Assembly: GCA_017612655.1 (NCBI GenBank)
Contig: JAGAFM010000047.1
Location: forward strand, 28,825-92,824
Length of the DNA: 64,000 bases
Direction of reading: 5' to 3'
Origin: Clostridia bacterium
GTDB lineage: Bacteria; Bacillota; Clostridia; Oscillospirales; CAG-272
Position numbers and translations under genes: made by a program. Shown here piece by piece: positions 1 through 9,077 of the stretch (the first letter of the stretch is position 1; each line of letters begins with the position of its first letter). Below the pieces are notes generated by a model. That model ran no database searches and was not told the DNA's origin. It saw only the letters and a program-made list of their open reading frames with translations.

Positions 1-572
1 CCGATACAGCGCCGGTAGGCATACTGGCCAGACTGGGCGGCGCTCAGCAGATTCCCGGCGAGCCGTTTCCGCCTGATCTCTTCCGGAAACCGGGAAATCC
101 GCTTCCGAGTCTCGGTGAAAACGCCGGAATCGTCCCGATAAATCTCCCCGTTGGTCACTTCTGCAAGAGAATAAGACGGAATTGTCACCCAGTGCCGGAC
201 GGAAAGAACGCCGTCCGGCTCTCCTGTTTTTTCCGTCAGGAAGTCGGAAATCCGGATCACGCCGTGACGGTTTCCCCCGACCGGAGAAACCTGCAGCCTC
301 TGAAAGCCGGCGAAAGAATCCGGAAGGCGGGAGTAAGCCCGCTCCAGCAAAAAGGCGTCCCTGCGTGAAACAAGGTCCTCGGAAGGCAGAAACAGGCAGA
401 AACCGGGTTCGAAATCATGATCCTGAGACAGTTCATCGTCAAAGCCGAAACACTCCGAGCCGCTTCCGCAGAGGCCTGCAGCGATCAGAGGAAGCAGGTG
501 GGGAAACGACTGTTCCAGCATCGGCTTTCCGAATTCCTCGTAGTACCGTCTGGACAGCTCAAGCCCCTGCAT
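1..572 (-). CDS. DUF4037 domain protein (partial, C-terminus outside window)
   Basis: Reading the minus strand from the ATG at 572 gives about 190 residues before the window edge. The N-terminus (MQGLELSRRYYEEFGKPML), followed by GSGSECFGFDDE and a QDHDFEPGF motif, is the start of DUF4037 proteins, which carry a nucleotidyltransferase-like fold. The GSGS and DxD-like residues would be the nucleotide/metal site in that fold; this is family inference. The ATG overlaps the last 14 bases of the upstream TPR gene, so the two are probably translationally coupled. Substrate unknown. Confidence 0.75.
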   Translation of the reverse strand, partial: MQGLELSRRYYEEFGKPMLEQSFPHLLPLIAAGLCGSGSECFGFDDELSQDHDFEPGFCLFLPSEDLVSRRDAFLLERAYSRLPDSFAGFQRLQVSPVGGNRHGVIRISDFLTEKTGEPDGVLSVRHWVTIPSYSLAEVTNGEIYRDDSGVFTETRKRISRFPEEIRRKRLAGNLLSAAQSGQYAYRRCI

Positions 573-1398
573 ACAGCGCCTCCGCCCGTTCTTTCAGTTC
601 CTGTTCCCGAAGAAACCAACCGTAATACCCAAAGACCGGTGCGCACTTTTCACACACGAAGGCATACTCTCCGTCTCTCGGGATGAGCGGACTCTCGAGA
701 AGCCCTGAGGCCTTCTCAAGGTAGTCCCCAATTTCCGGCTCGCCCTCCTCCAGGCCTTTCTCCGCTTCCGTGCAGGAAGCAAGGTTCAGATAGGTGACAG
801 CCATCTCTTTCTCGCCCCCGGGACATCCCGACATCACGGAGAGCGCTTTGGAAAACAGTTCCGCGGCCTCACGGTACCGGGCGAGGGCGGTCAGTGTCAG
901 CGCCATGTTGTTGTAGAGTCCGCCTAGGCGTTCGTCACCCGGAGACAACTCACCCTCATACAGCGTTCTGGCCTTTTCAAACAAGACGACTGCGCGACCG
1001 GGGTCTTCAAACGCCTGAAAGACCGTCGCGGCGTTCACAAGTGTGGTTCCCGCGGTTACGGACTGTTTCATTTCGAGCAGCTCAACAAGTTCCAGCGCGC
1101 GCTCCGCATTTTCAAAGGCCTCTTCCTTCCTGCCTGCTTTGCGGAAAAACCCCATTCTTTCGTTCCGCAGAAACAGTTCACCGCGAAGATCCCTTCCCTC
1201 CTTCGCCTCCCGGAGCCAATAGTCCAGGTGCCTTTCAGCGGATTCCGTATCGTTTCGGGCATAATCCGCATCCAGCCTTTCCAGGATCCGGTCAATCGGT
1301 ATCGAACGAATTGGAGGTTCATTCTGAAAAGCGTCCGTGCAGAACGGACAGCCAGGATCCATGTAGTCTGTAATGTCAAGAGGACGATTCGCCATCAC
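559..1398 (-). CDS. Tetratricopeptide-repeat protein
   Basis: A 279-residue soluble protein made mainly of TPR-like helix pairs (about residues 60-220), with the usual alternation of A/L/Y positions. It has no signal peptide or membrane segment. Cysteine pairs sit near both ends (C17-P-F-C20 and a C-E-K-C near residue 250), which could bind metal or a redox partner. TPR proteins are protein-protein scaffolds. Partnership with the overlapping downstream DUF4037 gene is the best functional hint; similar TPR plus DUF4037 pairings are, to my knowledge, common in Firmicutes. Two adjacent ATGs (1398, 1395) could start it. Confidence 0.7.
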   Translation of the reverse strand: MMANRPLDITDYMDPGCPFCTDAFQNEPPIRSIPIDRILERLDADYARNDTESAERHLDYWLREAKEGRDLRGELFLRNERMGFFRKAGRKEEAFENAERALELVELLEMKQSVTAGTTLVNAATVFQAFEDPGRAVVLFEKARTLYEGELSPGDERLGGLYNNMALTLTALARYREAAELFSKALSVMSGCPGGEKEMAVTYLNLASCTEAEKGLEEGEPEIGDYLEKASGLLESPLIPRDGEYAFVCEKCAPVFGYYGWFLREQELKERAEALYAGA

Positions 1399-1542
1399 GC
1401 TTCTCCTTTTCTTGCGATCCCGTATTCTCTGAAGCCGAAAAAGAAAGACAGCCGGGAATAGAAGATACGATAATGAGGCAGAGTCTCATCAAAAACCTGC
1501 ATCGTGCCGCGTATCCTTCCTGCTGTCCGTCTGCTTATGCGG

Positions 1543-2472
1543 TTACTGAAACAGAATGGTACTGAAATACCGTTCTCCCGTATCCGGAAGAATCGTAACG
1601 ACGGTTTTTCCCGGCCCGAGTTCCTGGGCCAGACGGAGTGCGGTCGTCACGTTGGTTCCGCTGGAGATTCCGCACATCAGTCCCTCTTCCCGCATCAGTC
1701 TCCGGGAGGTTTCCATTGCCTCCGCGTCCGTGACGATGTCGATATGGGTGAAGATGTTCCGATTGAGGTTGCCCGGTATCAGTCCGTCTCCGATTCCCAT
1801 CTGCAGGTGGGTACCGACGCTTCCGCCGGAAAGAATCGCCGCGTTTTCCGGTTCGGATGCCCAGACTACCAGATCCGGATTCGCTTCCTTAAGCCGTTCT
1901 CCGATTCCGGAAAGTGTCCCTCCCGTTCCGACGCCGGAGCAGAAGCCGTGGACGGGTTTTCCCTCCATCTGACGCAGGATTTCCTCGGCCGTGTAATTAC
2001 GCTGCGCATACGGATTGTCCGGATTGTCAAACTGCCCCGGGACCCAGACCCGCGAATCGACGCGCGCCATCTCCTCGGCAGTTTCGATGCATTTCTGAAT
2101 GCATGCGCCTATGTCCCCGTCGTCATGAATCAGCACCAGTTCCGCCCCGTATGCACGGACCAGTTTTCTCCGTTCTTCGCTGACAGAATCAGGCATAATG
2201 ATTCGCACATGCCATCCGCGAACCGCGCCGATTAATGCCAGCCCGATTCCCTGGTTCCCGCTTGTCGGCTCCACGATGATGGAGTCTTTTGTGATTTCTC
2301 CGCGCTGCTCGGCGCGGTCCAGCATGCAGAAAGCAGTGCGGGTTTTGATGGATCCCCCCACATTGACGGCCTCATACTTTACGAGGATCTCAGCTCCTCC
2401 TTCTGCGACAACCCGGTTCAGCCGGATCAGCGGAGTGTTTCCAAGCGCGTCAAGGACAGAATTGCAGATCAT
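1543..2472 (-). CDS. cysK: Cysteine synthase (O-acetylserine sulfhydrylase)
   Basis: A PLP enzyme of 309 residues that makes L-cysteine from O-acetylserine and sulfide in the cytoplasm. The PLP lysine is K43 in GGSIKTRT; TSGNQG (70-75) holds the substrate carboxylate; GVGTGG (about 175-180) binds the PLP phosphate. The frame is open further upstream, but the ATG at 2472 is preferred: it follows an AGGAAAGGGG ribosome site and yields the family N-terminus (NSVLDALGNTPLIRL). The SIKTRT variant, instead of the common SVKDR, is seen in part of the clostridial family. The gene lies 74 bp downstream of tRNA-Leu on the same strand and may share its promoter. Confidence 0.93.
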   Translation of the reverse strand: MICNSVLDALGNTPLIRLNRVVAEGGAEILVKYEAVNVGGSIKTRTAFCMLDRAEQRGEITKDSIIVEPTSGNQGIGLALIGAVRGWHVRIIMPDSVSEERRKLVRAYGAELVLIHDDGDIGACIQKCIETAEEMARVDSRVWVPGQFDNPDNPYAQRNYTAEEILRQMEGKPVHGFCSGVGTGGTLSGIGERLKEANPDLVVWASEPENAAILSGGSVGTHLQMGIGDGLIPGNLNRNIFTHIDIVTDAEAMETSRRLMREEGLMCGISSGTNVTTALRLAQELGPGKTVVTILPDTGERYFSTILFQ

Positions 2473-2546
2473 GGCGAACCCCTTTCCTCGTTCTTGATCT
2501 TCCCCAAGGGAAAAAGAAGCGGCCTGTATCAACAAACCGCCCAAAA

Positions 2547-2632
2547 TGCCGGAAACCGGGCTTGAACCGGTACGAGAGGTTAGTCCCGCGGGATTTTAAG
2601 TCCCGTGCGTCTACCAATTCCGCCATTCCGGC
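2547..2632 (-). tRNA. tRNA-Leu (anticodon TAA)
   Basis: The minus strand folds as a complete class II tRNA of 86 nt. Acceptor GCCGGAA pairs with TTCCGGC, with A as discriminator; the anticodon stem CGGGA/TCCCG encloses loop CTTAAAA (anticodon TAA). It has a long variable arm and a T-arm with GGTTCAAGCCC. No CCA is encoded; the next bases are TTTT. Confidence 0.97.
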
Positions 2633-2647
2633 AGGAATGTGGCGATT

Positions 2648-2676
2648 ATGGTATCATATTTCCTCTGAAATGTCAA
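2648..2676 (-). promoter_or_regulatory. Promoter of tRNA-Leu (and possibly cysK)
   Basis: On the minus strand TTGACA is followed after 17 bp by TACCAT, with an extended -10 TG. Its predicted start lies just upstream of tRNA-Leu. Confidence 0.65.
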
Positions 2677-2786
2677 GATTCGCACAAAAAAAACGGATTG
2701 AGGCCGCAAAAAACGGTCCACGCGAAAGGCGCGCCTCAAAAGAACCGCTGCAATGGAAACCTTTCCGAAAAAGTTTTCTATTTATC

Positions 2787-2815
2787 TGTACAAAACCGTT
2801 TCCATATGTTATAAT
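2787..2815 (+). promoter_or_regulatory. Extended -10 promoter of rlmB
   Basis: TGTACA, 17 bp, then TATAAT (2810-2815) preceded by TGt. The expected start point near 2822 rules out the in-frame TTG at 2815 and ATG at 2821 as translation starts. Confidence 0.7.
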
Positions 2816-2832
2816 TGAGGATGGATTGTTAT

Positions 2833-3795
2833 ATGGAAGGAAAATGTGAGAAAGGCATGAAGCAAGACAGCCGAACCCGTTCCGGGAAACCCGGTTCCAC
2901 CCGTTCCGGGCCGCGGAATCATTCGGATTTCAAAGGATACAACAACAGTTACACCCGGTATCCTGCCTCCCGTGCGACAACCGGGGAGAAGGCAGCATCC
3001 AAACCTGAGGAGAAGAGCGAAGAATCCAGAGAGACCGGAGCGGTAATCGGAAGGAACGCGGTTCGGGAGTTGCTCCGTTCCGGACTTCCCGTTGACAAAA
3101 TATTCGTCTCCCGCGGGGAACGCGAGGGCTCCATCACCATGCTCGTCTCGATGGCCCTCGAGCAGAAGATCCCCGTCATCGAAGTGGACCGCAGAAAGCT
3201 GGATCTTCTGTCCGGATCGATTCCTCATCAGGGCATCGTCGCAATGGCTGCGCAGAAAGAATACTGCTCGGTCGAAGACATTCTGGAAATCTCCCGCACA
3301 CGGGGAGAGCCGCCCCTGATCGTCATCGCGGATAACATCAACGACCCCAACAATCTCGGAGCGCTGATCCGGTGCGCGGAAGGCGCCGGGGCTCACGGTG
3401 TCATCATTCCGAAGCGTCACTCGACGGGAATCTCTCCTGCCGTAATCCGGGCTTCGGCAGGCGCATCGGAACACATGGCCATCGCAAAAGTCACCAATAT
3501 CGCGCAAACGCTGGAAGAACTCAAAAAGCTGGGGATCTGGACTTACGCAGCGGAGGCAGACGGAACTCCTTACGACCAAACCGATTTCGCAGGGCCCTGC
3601 GCACTCGTCTTCGGGAGCGAAGGCGAGGGGATATCCCAGAACGTACGTTCCCACTGCGACTTCACGGTATCCATTCCCATGTACGGAAAAATCAACTCTC
3701 TCAATGTCTCGGCAGCGGCGGCTATCATCACCTACTCGGCAAAACAGGCTCAGGTGAGACAGCGGGCGTCCGGTCCGGCAGATCCTATCAAATAA
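2833..3795 (+). CDS. rlmB: 23S rRNA 2'-O-ribose methyltransferase, TrmH/RlmB family
   Basis: A SPOUT-superfamily methyltransferase predicted to methylate the 2'-OH of a guanosine in 23S rRNA (G2251 in E. coli). From the start used here it has an Arg/Ser-rich, probably disordered leader of about 60 residues, then a substrate-binding domain (GRNAVRELL), then the three SPOUT motifs: NINDPNNLGALIRCAEGAG, LVFGSEGEGI and SLNVSAAAAI, which form the knotted SAM site. The promoter places transcription start near 2822, so ATG 2833 or ATG 2857 is the start; neither has ideal ribosome-site spacing. It probably forms an operon with the gene starting 19 bp downstream. Confidence 0.88.
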   Translation: MEGKCEKGMKQDSRTRSGKPGSTRSGPRNHSDFKGYNNSYTRYPASRATTGEKAASKPEEKSEESRETGAVIGRNAVRELLRSGLPVDKIFVSRGEREGSITMLVSMALEQKIPVIEVDRRKLDLLSGSIPHQGIVAMAAQKEYCSVEDILEISRTRGEPPLIVIADNINDPNNLGALIRCAEGAGAHGVIIPKRHSTGISPAVIRASAGASEHMAIAKVTNIAQTLEELKKLGIWTYAAEADGTPYDQTDFAGPCALVFGSEGEGISQNVRSHCDFTVSIPMYGKINSLNVSAAAAIITYSAKQAQVRQRASGPADPIK

Positions 3796-3813
3796 GAAAG
3801 GTCGGTGCAACGT

Positions 3814-6768
3814 ATGACTTCTACTCCGGAGAACGATTTCGTCAGCATGTCTGATGCACTGCGGCAGAAACTGGAAGAAGGCCTCCGGCAAAACGAATCG
3901 GACCAGGATCTGCTTACCGCAGATGCGGAAGCAGAACAGCCATCGGACACAGACCTGGACACGTTTCGCGAGAGCGACGTGGAAAACTACGAAGAAAAGA
4001 AAAGAATCGCGGATGCCGTGGCGGCGTCTGTTTCCGACGAAGAGGTTTCCGACGAGGAACTGGAGGAAATCCTGCGCCGTTATCTGTCCAGCAACGGGAC
4101 AACCGTTGTCAAGGGCGCTGTCGCGACGCCTGAACCTCAGGAAAAACCCAGTTCAGAGGCAGAAGAGCATCCCGCAGCGGAGCCGGCTGAGGCAGAAGGT
4201 GCCGACCTGGAAAAAGATATCGAAGATCTTCTGAACGGCTTTGAGTTTCCGGACGCGGATGAGTCCGAAGACGGTGAACCCGGGGACGAAACAAAATCTC
4301 ACGAGGTCGCGGAAAGCGTCTCCGATTTCTCGGAAGAGGAAGAACCCGTAGAAGAGGTAATCTACGAGGAACCCGTTCAGAACGAAGAATCTGCAGAGCA
4401 GCCCCAGGAAGAAGCATCCGAAGAGGCCGGTTCGGGCGAGACTGACGACGGGAATCTTCCCGAAGACACTACCAACGAACCCGTTTCGGATGAAGATTCC
4501 TCCCAGGAACCGATCCTTGATATCCCGAACCCGGAGGAACCGCTGAGTCTGGAAGATCCGTTTGTCGCAGAAACCTCAATGGAGGAACCTCAGGAAGAGA
4601 TTCTCTCCGAGGGGGAGCCGGCTGAAGTTCCTTCGGAAACGGAGGAAGGGGTGTCCGGTTCCGAACAGGCGGACGAGCGCTCCGAAGCAGAAGAGATACC
4701 CGAAGGGTCCCCTGCTGCCGCCGTACAGGAAACAGATGCCAAAGACTCCGCTCCTTCCGACGAAGCCGATCTTTCCGAGGAGGATCTCGGAGAGCTCGGA
4801 GATCTTCTGGAAGGCATTTCGGAGGGCCCGGATGAAAAAGCCCCCGACAGAGCAGTGCAGGAAAAAGACGATACCGCCGTCGAGGGAATCGATCAGACCG
4901 ATATCGACCTTGCAATTGCGTTCGGCCTGGAAAACGAACTGGAAAAGGAGAGAGACGGGAAAGAGGCGGATCTCGTTCACCGGGCGATCGGTGCAGGCAG
5001 ACGCCGTCACATCAACGAGCTGCGTTCCTCCGAAAGAACCACGACCCCCAGCTCCCATGCGGAATACGTTTCCTCCTCTCAAAACAAAGAGATTTTCGCG
5101 GAATATAAGAAGAAGTACGAATCGGTTCTGCTGCGGCTTGCCGCTGCGGTGATTCTCACCATCCTGCTGTTCTTCCTGGAAAACAACACCCTGCTCGGGA
5201 TTACCCTTCCCTCCTTCCTGAACCGCGAAATGTACCCCATCGTCTACGTCCTGATCGATCTCCAAATTGTTCTCCTTCTCGCAGCTCTGATCGGCAATTC
5301 CCTGAAATCCGGCATCAAATCTCTCTTTTCGAAACGTCCGATGCCGGAAAGTCTCACGGTTACTCTTCTGATCGGAGCAGCTGTTTATACGGCAGTCATT
5401 GCTTCTCTTTGCCCCATGCACGGACTCCAGATGTATAATTTCCCGATTTCGTTCGCGATTCTGCTTCACCTGATTGCTGAATTCATGAATCTGCGGCGCG
5501 AAATCATGACCTTCAAAATCATCTCCTCCCGGAAACTGAAATACGTCGTGGATTCGATCTCCGGAGAAGAAACCAAAGCAGAAGTCAGTCTCTTTTCCAA
5601 ATATCTCATGGATGACCCCTCCATGTTCCGGATCAAGCAGACCGAGTTCGTCGACCATTACTTCCGGAGGACAGAAGCCTACCCGGTCAGCCGGCTGGCT
5701 CTACGGCTCGCCATCCCGGTCGGTGTTCTGATCGCGCTCGTGTTCTTCTGCGTTCAGTTCGTCATGACGAGGCAGCTCTATACTTCGCTGAACACCTCCT
5801 ACATCTCCCTGTTCCTGACGCTGCCCGCCGGAACCCTGTTGGCCCTGTCCTATCCGATGTATCATGCATCCCGGATCTCCTATGACCGCGACAGTGCGTT
5901 TATCGGCGAAGCAAGCCTAGGCGAGTATGCAGACGCTTCGGTCGTTACCTTTGACGACAAGGAAGTGTTCCCCGGACGTCTTGCAAGAATTCAAAATGTT
6001 CGGATGTACGGAGATTCGCGCATCGACCATGTTATGTATGCCGCAGCCAGTGTCTTTCATGCGGTAGGCGGCCCTCTCGCCGAAGTATTTGAAACGGCTT
6101 CCGGAGAAATCGGATACGCTTCCGATGTAACGCTGGTATCCATTCAGGAAGACGGTATCGAGGCGAAGCTGGGCGAAGATACCGTGCTTTGCGGGAAGTG
6201 CTCCTTCATGAACCGTTACGGGTACGAGATCAGACAGAGCGAAAGCGAGATAACCGGGGAGAAATCGGGAGAGCGACCCATGCTGTACGTGGCTCTCCGG
6301 AACAGCATGGCTGCAGCGTTCAGTCTGAGGTATGCTGTGGAGCCTGATTTTGAACTGGTTCTGAAGCAGCTGTACCGCCAGAATGTCTGCGTCGGAATCA
6401 AGACCAGCGATCCAAATATTGACGACAATCTGCTCGCGCAGAAGATTAAACTCTCCAAGTATCCGATCCGGATTATCAAGTGCGCTCAACCCGAGGAGAC
6501 GGAAATCGTAGTGGAGCGGATGTCTTCGGGCATCGTATCACGCTCCGGCGCCAAGGCCCTTCTTCAGACTCTCGCAATGTGCGAGCGGATCCTCTCCGCG
6601 AACCGGACCAACCGGATCATCCGCGTTCTTTCCATTCTCCTGGCCGTTGCGGCAATTGCCGCCTTTGTAGCGCTCAGGATTTCTCCCAACATCGCACCCA
6701 TCTGGATTGTGCTGTATCAGCTGTTCTGGTGTATCCCCGTCGTCATACTGTCCCGATACACCATCTGA
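3814..6768 (+). CDS. Acidic membrane protein with degenerate P1B-type ATPase architecture
   Basis: A 984-residue protein. Residues 1 to about 385 are extremely Glu/Asp/Ser-rich and probably disordered. After that the layout follows heavy-metal P1B ATPases: helices at about 437-456, 473-493, 511-533 and 542-558; a short cytoplasmic loop; helices at about 626-650 and 662-683; a long cytoplasmic segment; then helices at about 935-955 and 960-980. The segment after the sixth helix (DSAFIGEASLGEYADASVVTFD) matches the place where real pumps have GILFKxxxALExxxKxxxVVFDKTGT. Here the Asp (714) is kept but KTGT reads DKEV, and the CPC-type membrane motif is LPAG. TGD and GDGxND are also unrecognisable. 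The GIVSRSGAKALLQTLAMCERIL stretch resembles the pump hinge before TM7. I infer a non-pumping regulator or scaffold. GTG 3805 is an alternative start. Confidence 0.6.
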   Translation: MTSTPENDFVSMSDALRQKLEEGLRQNESDQDLLTADAEAEQPSDTDLDTFRESDVENYEEKKRIADAVAASVSDEEVSDEELEEILRRYLSSNGTTVVKGAVATPEPQEKPSSEAEEHPAAEPAEAEGADLEKDIEDLLNGFEFPDADESEDGEPGDETKSHEVAESVSDFSEEEEPVEEVIYEEPVQNEESAEQPQEEASEEAGSGETDDGNLPEDTTNEPVSDEDSSQEPILDIPNPEEPLSLEDPFVAETSMEEPQEEILSEGEPAEVPSETEEGVSGSEQADERSEAEEIPEGSPAAAVQETDAKDSAPSDEADLSEEDLGELGDLLEGISEGPDEKAPDRAVQEKDDTAVEGIDQTDIDLAIAFGLENELEKERDGKEADLVHRAIGAGRRRHINELRSSERTTTPSSHAEYVSSSQNKEIFAEYKKKYESVLLRLAAAVILTILLFFLENNTLLGITLPSFLNREMYPIVYVLIDLQIVLLLAALIGNSLKSGIKSLFSKRPMPESLTVTLLIGAAVYTAVIASLCPMHGLQMYNFPISFAILLHLIAEFMNLRREIMTFKIISSRKLKYVVDSISGEETKAEVSLFSKYLMDDPSMFRIKQTEFVDHYFRRTEAYPVSRLALRLAIPVGVLIALVFFCVQFVMTRQLYTSLNTSYISLFLTLPAGTLLALSYPMYHASRISYDRDSAFIGEASLGEYADASVVTFDDKEVFPGRLARIQNVRMYGDSRIDHVMYAAASVFHAVGGPLAEVFETASGEIGYASDVTLVSIQEDGIEAKLGEDTVLCGKCSFMNRYGYEIRQSESEITGEKSGERPMLYVALRNSMAAAFSLRYAVEPDFELVLKQLYRQNVCVGIKTSDPNIDDNLLAQKIKLSKYPIRIIKCAQPEETEIVVERMSSGIVSRSGAKALLQTLAMCERILSANRTNRIIRVLSILLAVAAIAAFVALRISPNIAPIWIVLYQLFWCIPVVILSRYTI

Positions 6769-6800
6769 AAGCAGACGCTCTGTACAGAAGCAGCAGCAAA

Positions 6801-6846
6801 AACCCCGGAATGACCTGCCGAGCAATCGGTGGGTTCTTCCGGGGTT
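6801..6846 (-). terminator. Intrinsic terminator of the esterase gene
   Basis: AACCCCGGAA pairs with TTCCGGGGTT across a 26-nt loop; on the minus strand the stem runs into TTTTT. On the plus strand there is no T-run, so it mainly serves the leftward esterase transcript. Confidence 0.65.
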
Positions 6847-6871
6847 AACTGTTAAAGAAACCGTTTAGTTG

Positions 6872-7525
6872 TCAAATCGCATCTGCCAGCCACTCGATCA
6901 GATCGCTCTGCTCATAGGCCGGAACCCAGCTGCCGTGTCCGACCCTGTCGTAAGCGGTCAGAGAAATCTCTATGCCGTTACCGCGTGCAGCCTCCACCAT
7001 GACCTGAGAATAGTAAAACGGGACACAAGCATCATCCAGTCCGTGATAGACACGAATCCGTCCGCTCTTAAGCGCTCCCGCCCGCCAGGACATTCCTCCT
7101 CCGCAGATCGGTGCGCCGCGGTAGAACATCTCCGGGAAAGTCGTCAGAAGTTCCCACGTTCCGAAGCCTCCCATAGAGAGGCCCGTCACACTGATCCGGC
7201 CTTTGTCAGCGTTCAGGTCCTCCGCTACCGCTTCAATCCATTCTTTGACCTGATAGGCGAGATGATTCCAAACCATTCCTTCCGGACACTGGGGGGACGC
7301 GGTAATTACGCGCAGGCCGTGGTAATCCGGATTGGCGCAAAACAGCTTCGCGATCCCGTGAACCTTTACCAATTCCAAATCCGTTCCGCGCTCCCCTGCG
7401 CCATGGAGAAACAAAATGAGCGGAAGCCTCTCCTTTGCAGGATCGAATCCGGTCGGAACCGTAACCCATCCGGTCAGATCGCCCGCGACCGGAACCTTTC
7501 TGGTATACACCGAAACAGAATCCAT
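6872..7525 (-). CDS. Alpha/beta-hydrolase esterase (prolyl-oligopeptidase/phospholipase-carboxylesterase type)
   Basis: A 217-residue cytoplasmic serine hydrolase without a signal peptide. It shows ILFLHGAGERG (oxyanion strand), the nucleophile elbow GLSMGG (Ser catalytic), GLDDACVP (acid) and GHGSW (His), in family order. The frame is open further upstream, but ATG 7525 follows GGGAGGT by 4 nt and gives a normal N-terminus. It is 64 bp downstream of mgtE on the same strand and may be cotranscribed; no functional tie to magnesium is apparent. The natural substrate, probably a short ester or acyl carbohydrate, cannot be read from sequence. Confidence 0.8.
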   Translation of the reverse strand: MDSVSVYTRKVPVAGDLTGWVTVPTGFDPAKERLPLILFLHGAGERGTDLELVKVHGIAKLFCANPDYHGLRVITASPQCPEGMVWNHLAYQVKEWIEAVAEDLNADKGRISVTGLSMGGFGTWELLTTFPEMFYRGAPICGGGMSWRAGALKSGRIRVYHGLDDACVPFYYSQVMVEAARGNGIEISLTAYDRVGHGSWVPAYEQSDLIEWLADAI

Positions 7526-7589
7526 AAGTACCTCCCACGCCGGAGAGACGGACAAGGGATCCGTTCCTCCGTCTCTGAAATCGAAAAAA

Positions 7590-8942
7590 CTAGGATAGCA
7601 AGAGAGTTGCGACCCGGAAATATACGGCCAGCGCCAATGCGTCAACTATCGTAGTAATAAACGGACTTGCCATGACAGCCGGGTCAAATCCGATCCGCTT
7701 TGCAAGAATCGGGAGCAGACACCCTACGATCTTTGCGATGAAAACGACTGCAACCAGCGTGATGCAGACGACCGCCGCCACCTGGACAGCCACCTGATCC
7801 ACCACCAGTATTTTCACAAAATTGGCAGCTGCAAGAGTCAAACCGCAGAGGAGAGAAACACGGATCTCCTTCCAAAGAACCGAAAGCCAGTCGGAAAAGG
7901 AGATCTCTCCCAAAGAAAGACCACGGATGATAGTCACCGAAGACTGTCCTCCGGCATTTCCTCCTGTGTCCATCAGCATCGGGATAAAGGCCGTCAGGAC
8001 GACATAGCGGGAAAGAGCGTCTTCAGCGGAAGTTATGATTTTTCCGGTAAAGGTCGCGGATATCATCAGCAGAAGAAGCCAGGGGATGCGCTGCTTCCAG
8101 GTTGCAAAAACGCCGGTTTTCAGATAGGTCTTCTCAGACGGCAGAATAGCCGCCATTTTTTCCATGTCCTCCGTCGCCTCTTCCGTCAGGACGTCGATAG
8201 CGTCATCGAACGTGACGATACCGACCAGACGATCCTCGTTATCCACGACGGGAAGCGCCAGAAAACCGTATTTATTCAGGGTCTGTGCCACATCTTCCTT
8301 GTCATCCGTGGTCCGACAGAAGACCACATTTTCTTCCATCAGATCTCCAACCGTCATGTTGCGGGAACAAAGAAGAAGCTGCTGTACGGAAACCACGCCC
8401 TGCAGTTTCCGGTTCCGGTCAATCACATAACAGGTATAAATGGTCTCTTTGTCGTAACCGTTTTCCCGAATGTGATCGAAAGCCTGATCGATCGTCATCT
8501 CTCGGGAAAGGTCGACAAACTCGACCGTCATGATGCTTCCCGCACTGTCTGCGGGATACTGAAGGATTTCGTTGATTGACTTTCTCATTTCGGGCGAGAC
8601 GTACTGAATCATACGCCGCACCACGTTGGCAGGCATTTCTTCGATGATGTCGACGGTATCGTCGACATACAACTCATCAATGACCGCCTTCAATTCACTG
8701 TCCGAAAACGCTGTAATCAGCTTTTTCTGCTGTTCGCTGTCCATTTCCACAAACGTGTCTGCCGCCAGCGTTTTCGGCAGCAGACGAAACAGAAGCGTCA
8801 CGTCTTCGATCGGAAGCTCCTCAAACAGAAGCGCGATATCAGCTGGCATCATTTCCTTGATGATGCCGTACAGTTTCGCATACTTCTTTTCGGATAGGAG
8901 TTCCTTTGCCTCCTCGGCAATCTGGTTCAGGTCGTCCTGCAT
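7590..8942 (-). CDS. mgtE: Magnesium channel/transporter MgtE
   Basis: 450 residues, the usual MgtE length. Order: an N-terminal superhelical domain (about 1-125, with LFEELPIEDVTLLFRLLP), two CBS domains (about 135-255, including the TVEFVDLS and VVDNEDRLVGIVTFDDAIDV stretches), a linking helix, and five membrane helices with the pore signature (PMLMDTGGNAGGQSS). The acidic N and CBS domains close the pore when cytosolic Mg2+ is high in characterised MgtE. ATG 8942 follows GAGGAGG. The gene has a perfect promoter about 355 nt upstream and a structured leader, described separately. Confidence 0.95.
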   Translation of the reverse strand: MQDDLNQIAEEAKELLSEKKYAKLYGIIKEMMPADIALLFEELPIEDVTLLFRLLPKTLAADTFVEMDSEQQKKLITAFSDSELKAVIDELYVDDTVDIIEEMPANVVRRMIQYVSPEMRKSINEILQYPADSAGSIMTVEFVDLSREMTIDQAFDHIRENGYDKETIYTCYVIDRNRKLQGVVSVQQLLLCSRNMTVGDLMEENVVFCRTTDDKEDVAQTLNKYGFLALPVVDNEDRLVGIVTFDDAIDVLTEEATEDMEKMAAILPSEKTYLKTGVFATWKQRIPWLLLLMISATFTGKIITSAEDALSRYVVLTAFIPMLMDTGGNAGGQSSVTIIRGLSLGEISFSDWLSVLWKEIRVSLLCGLTLAAANFVKILVVDQVAVQVAAVVCITLVAVVFIAKIVGCLLPILAKRIGFDPAVMASPFITTIVDALALAVYFRVATLLLS

Positions 8943-9077
8943 TGCAGTTCCTCCTCAAGTTCATTCCCGGTTTTCTGGGGTGTGCGAAGATGCGTTGGAA
9001 TGATTGTAGGTAGGAAGTACGAACGGTATCAGAGATACCGCCTCAGGCGCAAAGCGGGATCAAGCAAGAATACGCCG

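Noticed and set aside
2809..3891. Long open frame antisense to rlmB (and similar antisense frames at 4576-5658, 9578-10723 and 62537-63532)
   Set aside because: These lie opposite strongly recognised or compositionally clear genes, have no family resemblance and no matching ribosome sites; they are shadows of codon bias.
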